From Phallus indusiatus (Eukaryota; Basidiomycota; Agaricomycetes; Phallales; Phallaceae), in NCBI GenBank assembly GCA_027605045.1, contig JAQFWX010000016.1, forward strand, positions 402,551 through 466,550: a stretch of DNA of 64,000 bases. The letters are read 5' to 3'. Below the pieces are notes generated by a model, which was not told the origin of the DNA, did not search any database, and was given only the letters and a program-made list of their open reading frames with translations. The position numbers were made by a program, and so were the translations under genes. The stretch's first letter is position 1. Every line of letters starts with the position of its first letter. Below, in pieces: positions 1 to 10,043 of the stretch.

Positions 1-251
1 ACCCTAAACCCTAACCCTAAACCCTAAACCCTAAACCCTAAACCCTAAACCCTAAACCCTAAACCCTAAACCCTAAACCCTAAACCCTAAACCCTAAACC
101 CTAAACCCTAAACCCTAAACCCTAAACCCTAAACCCTAAACCCTAAACCCTAAACCCTAAACCCTAAACCCTAAACCCTAAACCCTAAACCCTAAACCCT
201 AAACCCTAAACCCTAAACCCTAAACCCTAAACCCTAAACCCTAAACCCTAA
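1..251. repeat. Telomere repeat array (CCCTAAA)n
   Basis: About 36 tandem copies of CCCTAAA (TTTAGGG on the other strand), with one 6-bp variant CCCTAA near position 12-17 and another at the inner edge. The C-rich strand reads inward from base 1, the correct orientation for a left chromosome end, so this is a terminal array rather than an interstitial one. The heptamer is the plant-type unit; most characterised basidiomycetes use TTAGGG. Confidence 0.97.
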
Positions 252-720
252 CAAACTATCCTAGCGGTTTTTCATCCCTCCACCAATTCCACTCACACCG
301 GGTTTTGACCCTCACCAATTTCCACTCACACCTGGTTTCTGTCCCTCCCCCAATTCCACTAGCACCTGGTTTTCAATCCTCCCCAATTCCACTCACACCG
401 GGGTTTCATCCCTTCCCCAATTCCACTCACTCCCAGTTTCTGTCCCTCTCCCAATTCCACTAGCACCCGGTTTTCAATCCTCCCCCAATTCCACTCCCAT
501 CACATTTTTGTCCCTTCCCCAGCTTCATCCCTCCACCAATTCAACTCATACCAGGTTTTCGTCCCTTCCCCAATTCCACTCATACTGAACTTTTGACCTT
601 CTGCCAATTCAACCCCCACCAGAATTTTGTCCTTCCACCAATTCCACTCACACTGTCATTCTGACCCTCCACCCCAAACTCACATCCACTTTTCATCCTC
701 CACCAATTCCAAACTCCAAC
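252..720. repeat. Degenerate ~40-bp subtelomeric minisatellite
   Basis: About eleven imperfect tandem copies of a pyrimidine-rich unit built on CCAATTCCACTCACACC followed by GGTTTT and TCCCTCC-like runs. Copies diverge progressively away from the telomere. No coding potential is seen. Confidence 0.85.
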
Positions 721-1168
721 CATCATCCCATTTCAACCACCCAAATACAGTCCAGCATCAAAATACAACTCCACATCAACATCCAGATTAACACCCTCCA
801 CATCAATCAAATCCATCTAACTATTACCGTCTCCACTGCCCTTCTACAATCACACCAGATTCAAATATCAGATTCAACTTCTCAACTTTTCAAGATCCCA
901 ATCAGACCAAGCCCCAAATCCAGATTGAAATATAACACCAACACATCAGACCGTCACCAAAACTCCAGATTTGAACTAAAATACAACCACAATTGTTACA
1001 AGTACAACATTGTCTCGATCAAATACTGAATGCCGTCTCAGATCCCCAAGTGACCTACACATCCTTCTACAGGGAAAACCAGAAGTCCAGAAATACTAGA
1101 ACTGTAGAACCGTAAATCAAAACGTAAAAACATGTCAAGTGAAAACCAGCAAGGAACTAGAAGTCAGA
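721..1168. other. A/C-rich subtelomeric sequence without genes
   Basis: Low-complexity sequence rich in CA/TCA words (AACTCCAC, CAGATTCAA variants). It may be decayed minisatellite. No reading frame with protein-like composition was seen. Confidence 0.5.
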
Positions 1169-1440
1169 GTTTGCGTAAAACAGTTCTATCCACCTCAATT
1201 CTCTTTCAAACTTATCCAAACAAAAAACATACTAAATAAAATAATTCTCTCTGCAAATCCTATTAGACAAATCTCCCTATTTACACCCTTTCATACAAAA
1301 TCAGAAATAACTAAACTTTGCGTAAAACAATTCTAGAGAGCTCATTTCTCCTTCAAATTGTACCAGAGAAAAAACATACTAAATAAATTTATTTTATCTA
1401 CAAACAGTACTAAATCTTCATCAGCCCCTAATCAGCTAGT
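1169..1440. repeat. Subtelomeric TTTGCGTAAAAC repeat block, copy A
   Basis: Two tandem units each begin with TTTGCGTAAAACA (about 1170 and 1317), followed by TTCT..CCACCTCAATTCTC and AAAACATACTAAATAAA. The block closes with TACTAAATCTTCATCAGCCC (1408 on), which recurs at 3848, so this block and the one at 2780-3880 are copies of the same repeat family. Confidence 0.8.
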
Positions 1441-1841
1441 ATTCATTAGAAGTTCCAAAACAAAGTTCCAAAACAAAGTTCGCATTACAAGACCGAAATC
1501 ACAACCAACTCAATTTCAAGTCCCAGTCTGAAATACAAGATAGCTTACACAACCCGAGACAAGCTACCAAAACAGAATTCAAGACTCCCATCTTGTGCAT
1601 ATATCCAGTCATAACAAGACAAGTCCCTTACCAAAACCGAGACTTGAATCAGAGTTGAAATATTTACAAGTCAAAAAGAAATACCAGCTCAATGTCAATC
1701 CAAAAGGACTGCCAAAAGTACCCAAGTATTACCATTCCCATCCCACTCGTCATGTCTTTGTCCATCCACCAGTTTCGACTCTCATTATTCCATCTCAACC
1801 TTCTCAGATTAAACAGTCTGAACAATCTATGTCATCATCAC
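1441..1841. other. Non-coding subtelomeric stretch before the solo LTR
   Basis: AAGTTCCAAAACAA is duplicated at about 1450-1475, followed by loosely repetitive CAAGTC/CAGAGTTGAAAT words. Short open frames here look random. Bases 1837-1841 (ATCAC) are the upstream target duplication of the next feature. Confidence 0.4.
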
Positions 1842-2237
1842 TGTCAGGGTACGTCTCTGGTCTACGGTCACTCTAGTATATTAGCGTAGTATAGTATAAC
1901 CTACTTAGATGCCTACGCGCTCTACGTCGGTCATACGGTACCCGGTATACCGGTCCGTATTTATCCCTCGCGTATTCTTCCGAACTCTCCCCGTTTCTCC
2001 GTTCGCTCCATTCTGCCCTATCTCCCTCTTTCTCTACGTCATCCGTATTGTCCTCGGCTACCGTCCTTCCTATTGGTAGATAATGCACCTGATAGCTATT
2101 GGTTAGAGATAGCGTAATCATGTATATATACAACTGTGCGCGCATGAGTAGTTCCTTGTGCTATTATAGACTGGGTTACTGGGTTATAGTAGCAGTCTGA
2201 TCCTTAAGTCTAATCGCTGAACGATCGTGCCCTAACA
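1842..2237 (+). mobile_element. Solo LTR of an LTR retrotransposon (396 bp)
   Basis: The element starts TGTCAGGG and ends CCCTAACA, so the tips form an imperfect inverted repeat with the usual TG...CA boundaries. It is flanked by the same 5 bp, ATCAC, at 1837-1841 and 2238-2242, as expected for an integrase-made target duplication. No internal region or second LTR is present, so it is a solo LTR left by LTR-LTR recombination. Its inner 3' segment CGCTGAACGATCGTG (2215-2229) reappears reverse-complemented at 9234-9248. It is more GC-rich than the flanking subtelomere. Confidence 0.9.
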
Positions 2238-2242
2238 ATCAC

Positions 2243-2779
2243 CGGTTGTTGCACAAGCTCAAGCACCAGTCCCAGCTTTACCACAACCAGCCAAACAATA
2301 CCAAATCACTTATCACATAGCATATACTCACCCGTAACAAAAAATGCCCCAATACCAGTTAGTGCCTCACTGGAGAGTCACTTATAAGTTAAAATCCATA
2401 CAATCAACACCTTCTACGGGAGCGGTAAAATCAGAACATTAGAATAAAACAGGATTCAAGCTAGAGTCCCATCACACCCATAACAGAAGACTGAAATCAA
2501 AATACAAGTTCCAGTTCCAGTTATTCAATCCAGAAGTAAATATTTCAAGAGTCCCACCTTATACATCCATCGTGCATATACTTACCCGTAATACAAGTTA
2601 AAAATTACCAAATCCAAGACTCGGAACTCGTAGCAATAATATATATTTAGAGTCCGCATTGAAATTCAAGTTATGTCCAGCTCACATTCATTTATCACAT
2701 AGCATATACTTACCCGTAACCCCCGACTCGAGTTACTTCAAAACTCACCGTTAACAAAAGATTGCAAATATTTCTACTC
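2243..2779. other. Subtelomeric stretch with a dispersed short repeat
   Basis: The phrase GCATATACTTACCCGTAAC or a near copy occurs at about 2328, 2577 and 2704, twice preceded by TATCACATA. No gene is seen. Confidence 0.5.
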
Positions 2780-3880
2780 AGAGTTTGCGTAAAACAGATC
2801 TAACCAGCTCAATTCTCTTTCAAGCTTCTCCAAATAAAAAACGTACTAAATCAAATAATTCTCTCTACAAATCATATTAGACGTACGTGAATATCTGATC
2901 AGTCAAATCTCCCTAAACCCAACCTTTCATACAAAATCAGAAATAACTAAACTTTGCGTAAAATGGTCCTACACAGCTCAATTCTCCTTCAAATTTCTCC
3001 ACAAACCGTATTAGAACTACGTGAATATCTGATCAGTCAAATCTTCCTATTACTAGCATTTCATATACAATTGGAAATAACTAAAGTTTGCGTAAAACAG
3101 TTCTATCCACCTCAATTCTCCTTCAGATTTCTCCAAACAAAACACGTATTGAATAAAATAATTTTCTTCACAATCCATATTAGGAGTACCTGAATATCTG
3201 ATCAGTCATATCTTCCCATTACCACCGTTTCATACACAATTGGAAATAACTAAACTTTGCGTAAAATAGATCTACACAGCTCAATTCTCCTTCAAGCTCC
3301 TTTAAAAAAAACGTACTCCATCATTTAATATTCCTCACAAACTATATTAAGAGTATGTAACCGTTTCATTGGTTCAATCTCGTTATTAGAATAGTGGAAT
3401 TCAAAATTGAGAATAACTCAAGTCAGAGTGCCACAGATATACAGAGATCGATTCTGCTTCAAATTGTACCAAAAAAAAACATACTAGATCGTTTATTTAT
3501 ATCTACAGGATTGCAAATATTTCCGGTCAGAAAAAACTCCCTAAGTATGAGATCGAGCGAAATATATTACAAGACCGAAATACAAGTTTGCGTAAAACAG
3601 TTTTATCCACCTCAATTTTCTTTCAATCTTCTCCAAACAAAAATCGTACTAAATAAAATAATTCTCTCTACAATTCCTATTAAAAGTACATTAATATCTG
3701 ATCAGTCAAATCTCCCTATTACCAGCCTTTCATTCAAAATCAGAAATAACCAAAGTTTGCGTAAAACAGTTCTACACAGCTCATTTCTCCTTCAAATTGT
3801 ACCAGAAAAAAAACGTACTAAATCAATTTATTTTATCTACAAACAGTACTAAATCTTCATCAGCCCCTAATCAGCTAGAA
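2780..3880. repeat. Subtelomeric TTTGCGTAAAAC repeat block, copy B
   Basis: At least six tandem units start with TTTGCGTAAAA at about 2780, 2954, 3089, 3257, 3588 and 3756. Unit length is roughly 135-175 bp, with the 3257-3588 interval doubled or disrupted. Each unit carries CAGCTCAATTCTCCTTCAA, CGTACTAAATC and CTGATCAGTCAAATC words. The open frames inside are by-products of the repeat. Confidence 0.85.
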
Positions 3881-4254
3881 GACGCGGTATAGCATAAATT
3901 CATACAGTGTCATTCAAACTGCACTTAAAGCATCCATCAAAATTACCCTTATTTTCCCTGCCCTAAAATTATTAAAAATAACTAATAGATATAACAAATA
4001 ACACTACAAATTTTTATACTATATTTCTACAACAGTTCTCACAGTACAAAGTACTATCTCCTCCAAATCAGTCTCTCCTCAAAGTAGCATGTAAATACCA
4101 ATATCATTCTACAGAGCCCAATTCTTCTCGGAATAAAGTTCTAAAACAAGACGTACTAAATCAATTTTTTTTCTCTACAATTCTTATTAAGCATGTCTCA
4201 CTAGTTTATTATGCAAACGCTCGTTTCCGAGTGTTATATACCTAAGCTACATCC
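3881..4254. other. A/T-rich spacer with a diverged copy of the 6.6/6.95-kb unit
   Basis: CATTCAAACTGCACTTAAAG at about 3910, followed by CATCCATCAAAATTAC, matches the start of the units at about 6615 and 6963, but the copy is A/T-decayed. No gene is seen. Confidence 0.45.
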
Positions 4255-4573
4255 ATTCACTTAAATAAAACATGTTCCAAAAATTCCCTGACATAGGTAT
4301 ATGCGGGGTCAAAAAATAGAGAAAAAATCCATTCTACCCATGTTTTTTTCTTGTAATTCCGTTAAGAACTGAGCATTCTAGAGTAAAAACAATATTGCAC
4401 AAACTCACTGTACTGACACTCACCCACAGGAAGTTCCCCGAGTTCCCCGAGGCAACAAGCACCCATAAGGTTATTTGTAGACATTCTAAAAATAGCGAAC
4501 CCATCTTTTTCGGTTTTTGATTTGGCCGAGTTTTCGGGTCTCTAGAGCCAAAACAAAAAATTTGCACAAATGC
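4255..4573 (+). repeat. Left arm of a long inverted repeat
   Basis: This arm is closely similar to the reverse complement of 6316-6605. Shared landmarks are GTATATGC, GGGTCAAAAAATAGAG, CCATTCTACCCAT, TAAGGT with CCCATAAGG, TTTTCGGGTCTCTAGAG and, at the inner edge, TTTGCACAAATGC. Similarity is continuous for about 300 bp. The arms enclose about 1.74 kb holding a palindrome, a GC-rich remnant and a minisatellite, so the arms could be the terminal repeats of a decayed non-autonomous element. No convincing target duplication was found. Confidence 0.8.
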
Positions 4574-4683
4574 CTCGAAAATTCACTGTAGTTTTGGCTC
4601 TACAGACCTGAATTCTTCACCAAATTGAAAAAGAAAAAAACGTAGTAAATATTTTTTAAATCTCTATCAACGGCGTTATACGT

Positions 4684-4708
4684 CGGGCGCTTATCTGATA
4701 AGCGCCCG
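4684..4708. repeat. Perfect 25-nt palindrome (12-bp arms, 1-nt centre)
   Basis: CGGGCGCTTATC, a single T, then its exact reverse complement. It sits at the boundary between the A/T-rich repeat arm and a GC-richer island. Confidence 0.85.
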
Positions 4709-4859
4709 TGCGCGCGCAATCTTTCCTGTGTTGTACAGCTAGCTGAGTTCGAATTCAACTCTCTCACCACTCTGCCTTCCCCCACCATCCTCCCCTTCCC
4801 CATCCACCCAAATCTCCCTCATATTTTCGCTTTTTTTCATTTATTCTACCTCTCCTCCA

Positions 4860-5240
4860 TTCCATCCACCTATTCTACAGCGTTTTGGAGGGTTTTCTGT
4901 GCCGGATGGGTCAGATAAAGGCAAGGTTTGGATCAGTGTCATCCAGGTGAGTAGCGTTCCGGTTTTTCGTTCTTTTTCCGTTTTTTTCTGATTTCCTGTC
5001 ATCTTCCTAGGTATGTCATGCTCTCTGGAGCTGGGGACATTTCCCCTCGTCTTTTGGCAGCCTGCGGACCGGTGCACAACTTCATCATCAGCGCAACGTC
5101 CCGTTGCCGTTCATCAGGCCGCCGCTCTGAAGATCTTGAAGTGCACCGTCCCGCTCGTTGTCATCGGACAACATCTTGGTTTGAGGGCTACGTGGCCTTT
5201 GCCGGGATTATCACCACATGACTTATGTCATGATTAATTC
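4860..5240 (+). pseudogene. Possible gene remnant with one good intron
   Basis: A GC-richer island inside A/T-rich repeats. A well-formed intron (GTGAGT at about 4947 to CCTAG at about 5010, with a pyrimidine tract) separates a short open exon from a following stretch open in two frames to about 5220-5237. There is no start codon in a clear frame and no family is recognised. It could be a fragment carried by the surrounding inverted-repeat element. Weakly supported. Confidence 0.2.
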
Positions 5241-5317
5241 TTTGCGTCCAGTCGATTAAGAACGACCGTTGATGCTCCCTTCGGGGATGTAGGTGTTTTT
5301 TTACTCTCTTTAATATA

Positions 5318-5806
5318 ACGGTATACCGTTGTTATGACGGTACACTGTTATTATGACGGTGTACCGTTATATTGACGGTATACTGTTATGTTGACGCTAC
5401 GCTGTCCGTTCAACGCTACGCTGCCCATGCAACGTTATGCTGCCCGTACAACGTTACGCTGTCCGTGCAACGTTATGCTGTCTGTGCAACGTTACGCTGC
5501 CCGTGTAAACATTACGCTGCCCGCGCAACGCTACACTGCCCGCGCAACGCTACACTGCCCGTACAACGCTACACTGCCCGTACAACGCTACGCTGTCTGT
5601 GCAATGTTACACTGCCAGTATACTGTTATGCTGTCAGTGCAGTGTTATACAGTCCGTGCAATGTTACGCTGTCCGTACAATGTTACGCGGCCAGGGTACC
5701 CTTACACCGTCAGTGTACCAGTATGCTGTCGGTGCAGTGTTACGCTGCCAGTGTACCATTACGCTGCCACTACCAGTATACCATTACGCTCTCAGCGTAC
5801 CGCTTT
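5318..5806. repeat. 19-bp minisatellite, about 25 copies
   Basis: The unit is close to GTTACGCTGCCCGTGCAAC, with transitions (C/T, A/G) as the main variation. The first copies (5318-5395) are a more diverged form reading TTATGACGGTACACTG. Because 19 is not divisible by 3 and the unit rarely makes stops, two or three overlapping frames stay open over 230-490 bp. These are artefacts of the repeat, not genes. Confidence 0.9.
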
Positions 5807-5917
5807 ACAAGTATTTACTATATGTATATTAACTAACATAATAAAAGTTATTATATTATTTAAACAAATACATTGAAATATACAAAAATAAAATGAACAC
5901 GAACGTGCAGTAACACT

Positions 5918-6188
5918 AAGCGGAGAGTGATGCTAAGCGGAAAGCACTCTAAGCGGAGAGCACTCCAACTCACCACGGAGACTCTCACTAAGCGGAGAGG
6001 GTAGTTAAGCGGAGAGGGCAGTTAAGCGGGGAGGTATCCCAAGCGGAGAGTAGAGAGTGCTTACCGGAGAGACTCTCCTTGATCAAATGCTAAGCGGAGA
6101 GCCTGTTAAGCGGAGAGACTACTACAAATACATTAAATATACTAACCGGAGAGGTAGAGTCACCCGAGCGATCAAATTTCGATAGACC
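5918..6188. repeat. AAGCGGAGAG array 1
   Basis: Over a dozen copies of (C)TAAGCGGAGAG or ACCGGAGAG at irregular 12-30 bp spacing. At the end of the array the motif also occurs inverted (CTCTCC, CTCTCCGCTT), giving AAGCGGAGACTCTCCGCTT at about 6257. Confidence 0.85.
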
Positions 6189-6315
6189 GGAGCAATCAAA
6201 ATGATGAACGCTGGTACTGAATGGGCCAGGGACAGAACTGAATAGATCAGCCCACTTAAGCGGAGACTCTCCGCTTGCAATACCGGAGGGTCCGGTAGCT
6301 CATTCATTAGAGTAG
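6189..6315. repeat. ~128-bp direct repeat, copy 1
   Basis: Nearly identical to 7294-7422. Shared blocks include GCTGGTACTGAATGGGCCAG, AAGCGGAGACTCTCCGCTTG, CAATACCGGAGGGTCC and CATTCATTAGAGTAGG. Copy 1 breaks exactly where the right inverted-repeat arm begins (6316), marking an insertion or rearrangement junction. Confidence 0.85.
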
Positions 6316-6605
6316 GCATTTGTGCAAATTTTTTGTTTTGCCTCTAGAGACCCGAAAACTCGGCCAAATTAAAAACCGAAAAATATGCCTTCGCTATTTT
6401 TAGAATCTCTACAAATTACCTTATGGGTCCTTGTTGCCTCGGCTAACTCGGCCATCTCCCGGTGGGTCACTCTCAGTATAGTGAGTTCGTGCAATATTGT
6501 TTTTGCTCTAGAACACTCAATTCTCCACGGATTTCCATGAAAAAAAATATGGGTAGAATGGATTTATTTTCTCTATTTTTTGACCCAGCATATACTTACG
6601 TCAGC
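6316..6605 (-). repeat. Right arm of the long inverted repeat
   Basis: Reverse-complement partner of 4255-4573. It begins GCATTTGTGCAAATT and ends around TTTTTTGACCCAGCATATAC. See the left arm for shared landmarks. Confidence 0.8.
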
Positions 6606-7293
6606 AAAGTTTTCAAAAACATTTTAAGCGAACGTCATCCAAAGTGCGCTGTCCGCATCCATCAAAAGGAGCATGATATCAGGGGAGGATAAATTACCAA
6701 AAATAGCTCTTATATACCTACATTTGGAATACATTTCTAGTTACCATATTTATTTACAGGAATTCGCCGAAATAAACAAAAAAGCTCCAGAGGAGAGGCA
6801 GTGACACTAAGCGGAGAGTACTGCTAAGCGGAGAGCACTCTAAGCGGAGAGGTCCACTAACCGGAGAGCACTCCAGCTTACCGGAGAGCCACTCACTAAG
6901 CGGAGAGGCCAGCCAAGCGGAGAGACTGCCCAAAATAGCAGGAACTCACCACCGGTTAAGCGAGTGTCATCCAAACTGCGCTGAACGCATCCATCGAAAG
7001 CACTGCGATTTCAGTGGGGGTTTAATTACTAAAAATAGCTACTATATTCCTAGATTTAGGATACACTTTTAGTTACCAAATTTATCTACAGAAATACAGC
7101 GGAAAGGGCATATATGCACTGGGGGAGGGAGAGATACACTAAGCGGAGAGGTGCGCTAAGCGGAGAGTGCATCAAATGGGAGTGCTACTTACCGGAGAGA
7201 CTCTCCTTGATGGAACGCTAAGCGGAGAGGCCAGTAAGCGAAGAGAACACTAAAAATAGAGTGAATACACTAACCGGAGAGATGTTAAGTCAC
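6606..7293. repeat. Higher-order tandem repeat with AAGCGGAGAG arrays 2 and 3
   Basis: Two ~345-bp units (about 6606-6950 and 6951-7293). Each starts with about 150 bp of unique-looking sequence (GTCATCCAAA.TGCGCTG, GCATCCATC, AAAAATAGCT, TTAGTTACC.. variants) and continues into an array of AAGCGGAGAG/ACCGGAGAG motifs. A third, decayed start lies at about 3910. Confidence 0.8.
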
Positions 7294-7422
7294 CGGAGCG
7301 ATCAAATTGATGAGCGCTGGTACTGAATGGGCCAGGGACGGAACTGAATTGATCAGCCCACTTAAGCGGAGACTCTCCGCTTGCAATACCGGAGGGTCCA
7401 GTACCTCATTCATTAGAGTAGG
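7294..7422. repeat. ~128-bp direct repeat, copy 2
   Basis: Partner of 6189-6315. Here the repeat runs straight into the upstream region of the 7540 reading frame. Confidence 0.85.
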
Positions 7423-7491
7423 GATCCACTGGCACTTCACTGCTACGCGGTGAGGTAATTTTCACTTGGGCGCTCCATGAGGCCGCCCAAG

Positions 7492-7498
7492 TATATAA
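7492..7498 (+). promoter_or_regulatory. TATA-like box upstream of the 7540 ORF
   Basis: TATATAA lies 42-48 bp before the ATG at 7540, with a pyrimidine-rich leader between. Position and context suit a basal promoter. An upstream ATG at 7477 precedes the box, which favours 7540 as the original start. Confidence 0.4.
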
Positions 7499-7539
7499 CC
7501 CAAAAGTCCGTTCACGGTCTTTTCTCCCTCACACCCCCC

Positions 7540-9230
7540 ATGCCTGACAGCAAGGGAAAACAACGCGAACGATCACGCTCGCGGTCGCCTACGCTGCAAC
7601 CTGTTAGTAGGTTCAAAAAAGCAGAGGCTCAACTGGCCCTGCAAAGGTCCGAATGGACCTTAGACGCGATGGACGGATGCATATCCGTCTATCATAATAA
7701 TGATAGTTGCACTGCGTGCAACGACTTTGCCAGTCATCTGGCAGGCCCCGCTGGCAGCGGGACGATCATCCTTGACCATGACGTGGTCAAGCAGGCCATT
7801 TACAAGGCCTTTCCCTTCATAAAAAGGGAGTACTATCATCTAGACGAACATCTAGAAGAAGCTGAAAAGGATGTCAAGTCCTTGACAGATCACCTCGACG
7901 ATGCGAATCGTCGTATCTACGAGTTGAAAGCTCGTATTGCTGAACTTGAACGTTCAGCGTCGACGGCAGGCCCGTCGATTTCCCCATTGACCTCCAAGAA
8001 GCGGTCGAGAGACCAGGCCGACAAAGCGCCTGAGCCACCCCAGGCAGCCCCCTTGCCTGATATCTTCAATGACATGTCGTCTGACGACGACATGGAAGAC
8101 ATAGTCGATGATAACGACTATGATGACGACGCCTCCATCGCGTCGTCCACCAAACGCAAGCCTCAGTGTACCTACGCTGATGCAACCAAGGTGTCGGGCT
8201 CTCGCGATGCTGCCCTGGTTTCTCCAAGGAAGCCCTCTGGTCCGTATCCACGGACCAAGCCAGGATGGGACTCCAATAGGGACCCATGGCCCTTCTTCGT
8301 CAAGGGCTTCGACCCCACTGTTAGTGGGGATCATTCTCTGGTGCCTGGCACCCCCAATCCCACTGCATGGTATAACACCTGCAGCCTCGACGAACCATTG
8401 TTCGTCGAGATTGGAACCCGGGTTTGGACCGACCCCCTGGTATTCACGTACCCCGATGACAGAGGGGTTCACATGCATATTTCATATGCATGGACTCGCT
8501 GGCGCAGATCCATGAAGGAGCGCCACCTGGCGAGGAAGACTGCCAAGCTTGAAGCTATGGAGGCTGCTGCCAACCGTCCATCGGTGGTGTTCATCTCGGG
8601 AGAGTTAATCCACCCCGAGATCAAGTATTTAATCAATACTTGGAACGCGGACCCTAATCAGGTCCCTCCCTACATCCGACTAATGTCGGATGGATCACTA
8701 AACCCTCAAGATGTTGAGGTGTTCGCATGGCTCAAGTGAGTCACACGTACTCATGAAGTACGTGCCAAGTTCCTCGAGAAGGCAGCTGAATGCCTCCTCG
8801 ACCCCGCACTTACTGTGTGGGAAGAAGTTCTTGGTGGTAGGGGTAATTCCTCCACCCACCTGCCTTCCACGCTCATGGAAGGCTACACTCGTTCCTTCGA
8901 GTGCAAATCCCCCTCCTCCATCACCATAGAGGAGGTGATTCGCTCCATGCACGCCAATGGAGCGATGACAAGACGCGTCACTGAGGTGATCGCGCCCCTT
9001 CTCCAACGATACGCCAATGGAGAAGATGTCAATCGCATCGCGCATGACTATCGCGTGCGCCGTGGACTGGATCGTCCAACAAAAAGGCGCGTACGACTCA
9101 GTCGTCCGCCCCCGCCGTCCATGCGTCGGCATCACCTGCCAGTATCGTGGCAGGCCCGCCTAACAAGGCCTACTCCCCGTCCGTCCCAATTCAGATGACG
9201 GACGAGGAATTGTTGAGGCCCCCTGTGTAA
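7540..9230 (+). pseudogene. Broken transposon-associated ORF (hypothetical, coiled-coil)
   Basis: The frame starts MPDSKGKQRERSRSRS and has a basic, Ser/Arg-rich N-terminus, a coiled coil at about residues 110-160, an acidic patch rich in DDD/DDDME at about 190-220, and a Trp-rich C-terminal half (TAWYNTCS, WTDPLVF, YAWTRWRR). A TGA at 8737-8739 interrupts it. Downstream codons continue in the same frame with the same character (VWEEVLGGRG, MHANGAMTRRVTEV) to about 9080. There a run of five A (9079-9087) needs a one-base shift to keep protein-like sequence (IQMTDEELLRPPV) up to TAA at 9228-9230. So one ~560-residue protein is broken by a stop and a frameshift. No reverse transcriptase or protease motif is present. 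I do not recognise the family by name; its place beside LTR fragments suggests a repeat-borne gene. Confidence 0.6.
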
Positions 9231-10043
9231 GGACACGATCGTTCAGCGGTTTTGTCAGGGTACGCTATCGCGTCCCCTCATTTTTCCTTATTTATTATCA
9301 TCGGTATATATCTATTTCCATCTCATTTATATTTCCCGTGCGTTACTTCTACCTTCCATTTATTCTCTCTGTCCATATTTCACTTTCTCTACTCATGCGC
9401 GTTGCATGCTCGTACCCGGCGTGATGCCCGTGACATCACGTCGCTTAGGCTCGGCTCGGGCGCCTGGCACTTAGCTGTGTCAGGGCCGCACGCCGCGTCG
9501 TCGTTTTATGTATATAGTAGCTGTACCTAGAGTGAGGGTCCCTAAGCTTGTTCTCTTAGGATCCCCTCCCTCTAGGTGAGTAGTTAGTATTTTCCCAATA
9601 TATATATCTTAGGATCCCCTCCCTCTAGTGTGAGCTGAGTAGCCCTAACAATGAGCATGCAATGCGCATGAGTAGAGAAGTGGAAATAGAGACAGAACAA
9701 ATAAACAGAGGATGGAAGTAATGTACGGGAAGTGTAAATGGAATAGAAATGAAGCCGATAATAATAAATAAGAAAAAATAAGGGGCGGTGATAGTGTACC
9801 GGGTACCCTGACAACCAAGTGCCAGACACCTGAACTGAACCTAAGCAAAATGATGTCATGGGCATCAGGCCAAGAATGAGCACTCAGCATGCAGCACGCG
9901 TGAGTAAAGAAACAAGAATAATAGTGAAATGACTGAATGTAGAAGGGATATAGTGTATGGGAATATCAAATGAAATGAAGATGAAATGAAGCCAATGATA
10001 ATAAATAAGGTAAAATAAAGGATGGCAGTAGCATACCCTGACA
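9231..10043. mobile_element. Cluster of LTR fragments in opposite orientations
   Basis: A plus-strand copy starts TGTCAGGGTACGC at 9253 and runs to a CCCTAACA end at 9650 (398 bp, close to the solo LTR length). Two minus-strand 5' portions follow, ending TACCCTGACA at 9813 and 10043. All three share TTATTTATTAT.ATCGG-like, CATGCGC and CTGGCACTT blocks in the same order. The flanks ATGAG and GGTTT do not match, so there is no target duplication and the copies are rearranged. CACGATCGTTCAGCG at 9234-9248 is the inverse of the tip-proximal segment of the solo LTR. A 22-bp phrase TTAGGATCCCCTCCCTCTAG occurs twice (about 9556 and 9610). Confidence 0.75.

Noticed and set aside
1139..1336. Short ORFs in the TTTGCGTAAAAC repeat blocks
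   Set aside because: Explained by the repeat unit; identical peptides recur in the other copies.
5372..5876. Overlapping ORFs of up to 162 codons
   Set aside because: They are created by the 19-bp minisatellite and repeat the same residues in each frame; no start or gene context.
7954..8478. Minus-strand frame of 174 codons
   Set aside because: Antisense to the better-supported plus-strand frame 7540-9230; composition is that of a shadow.
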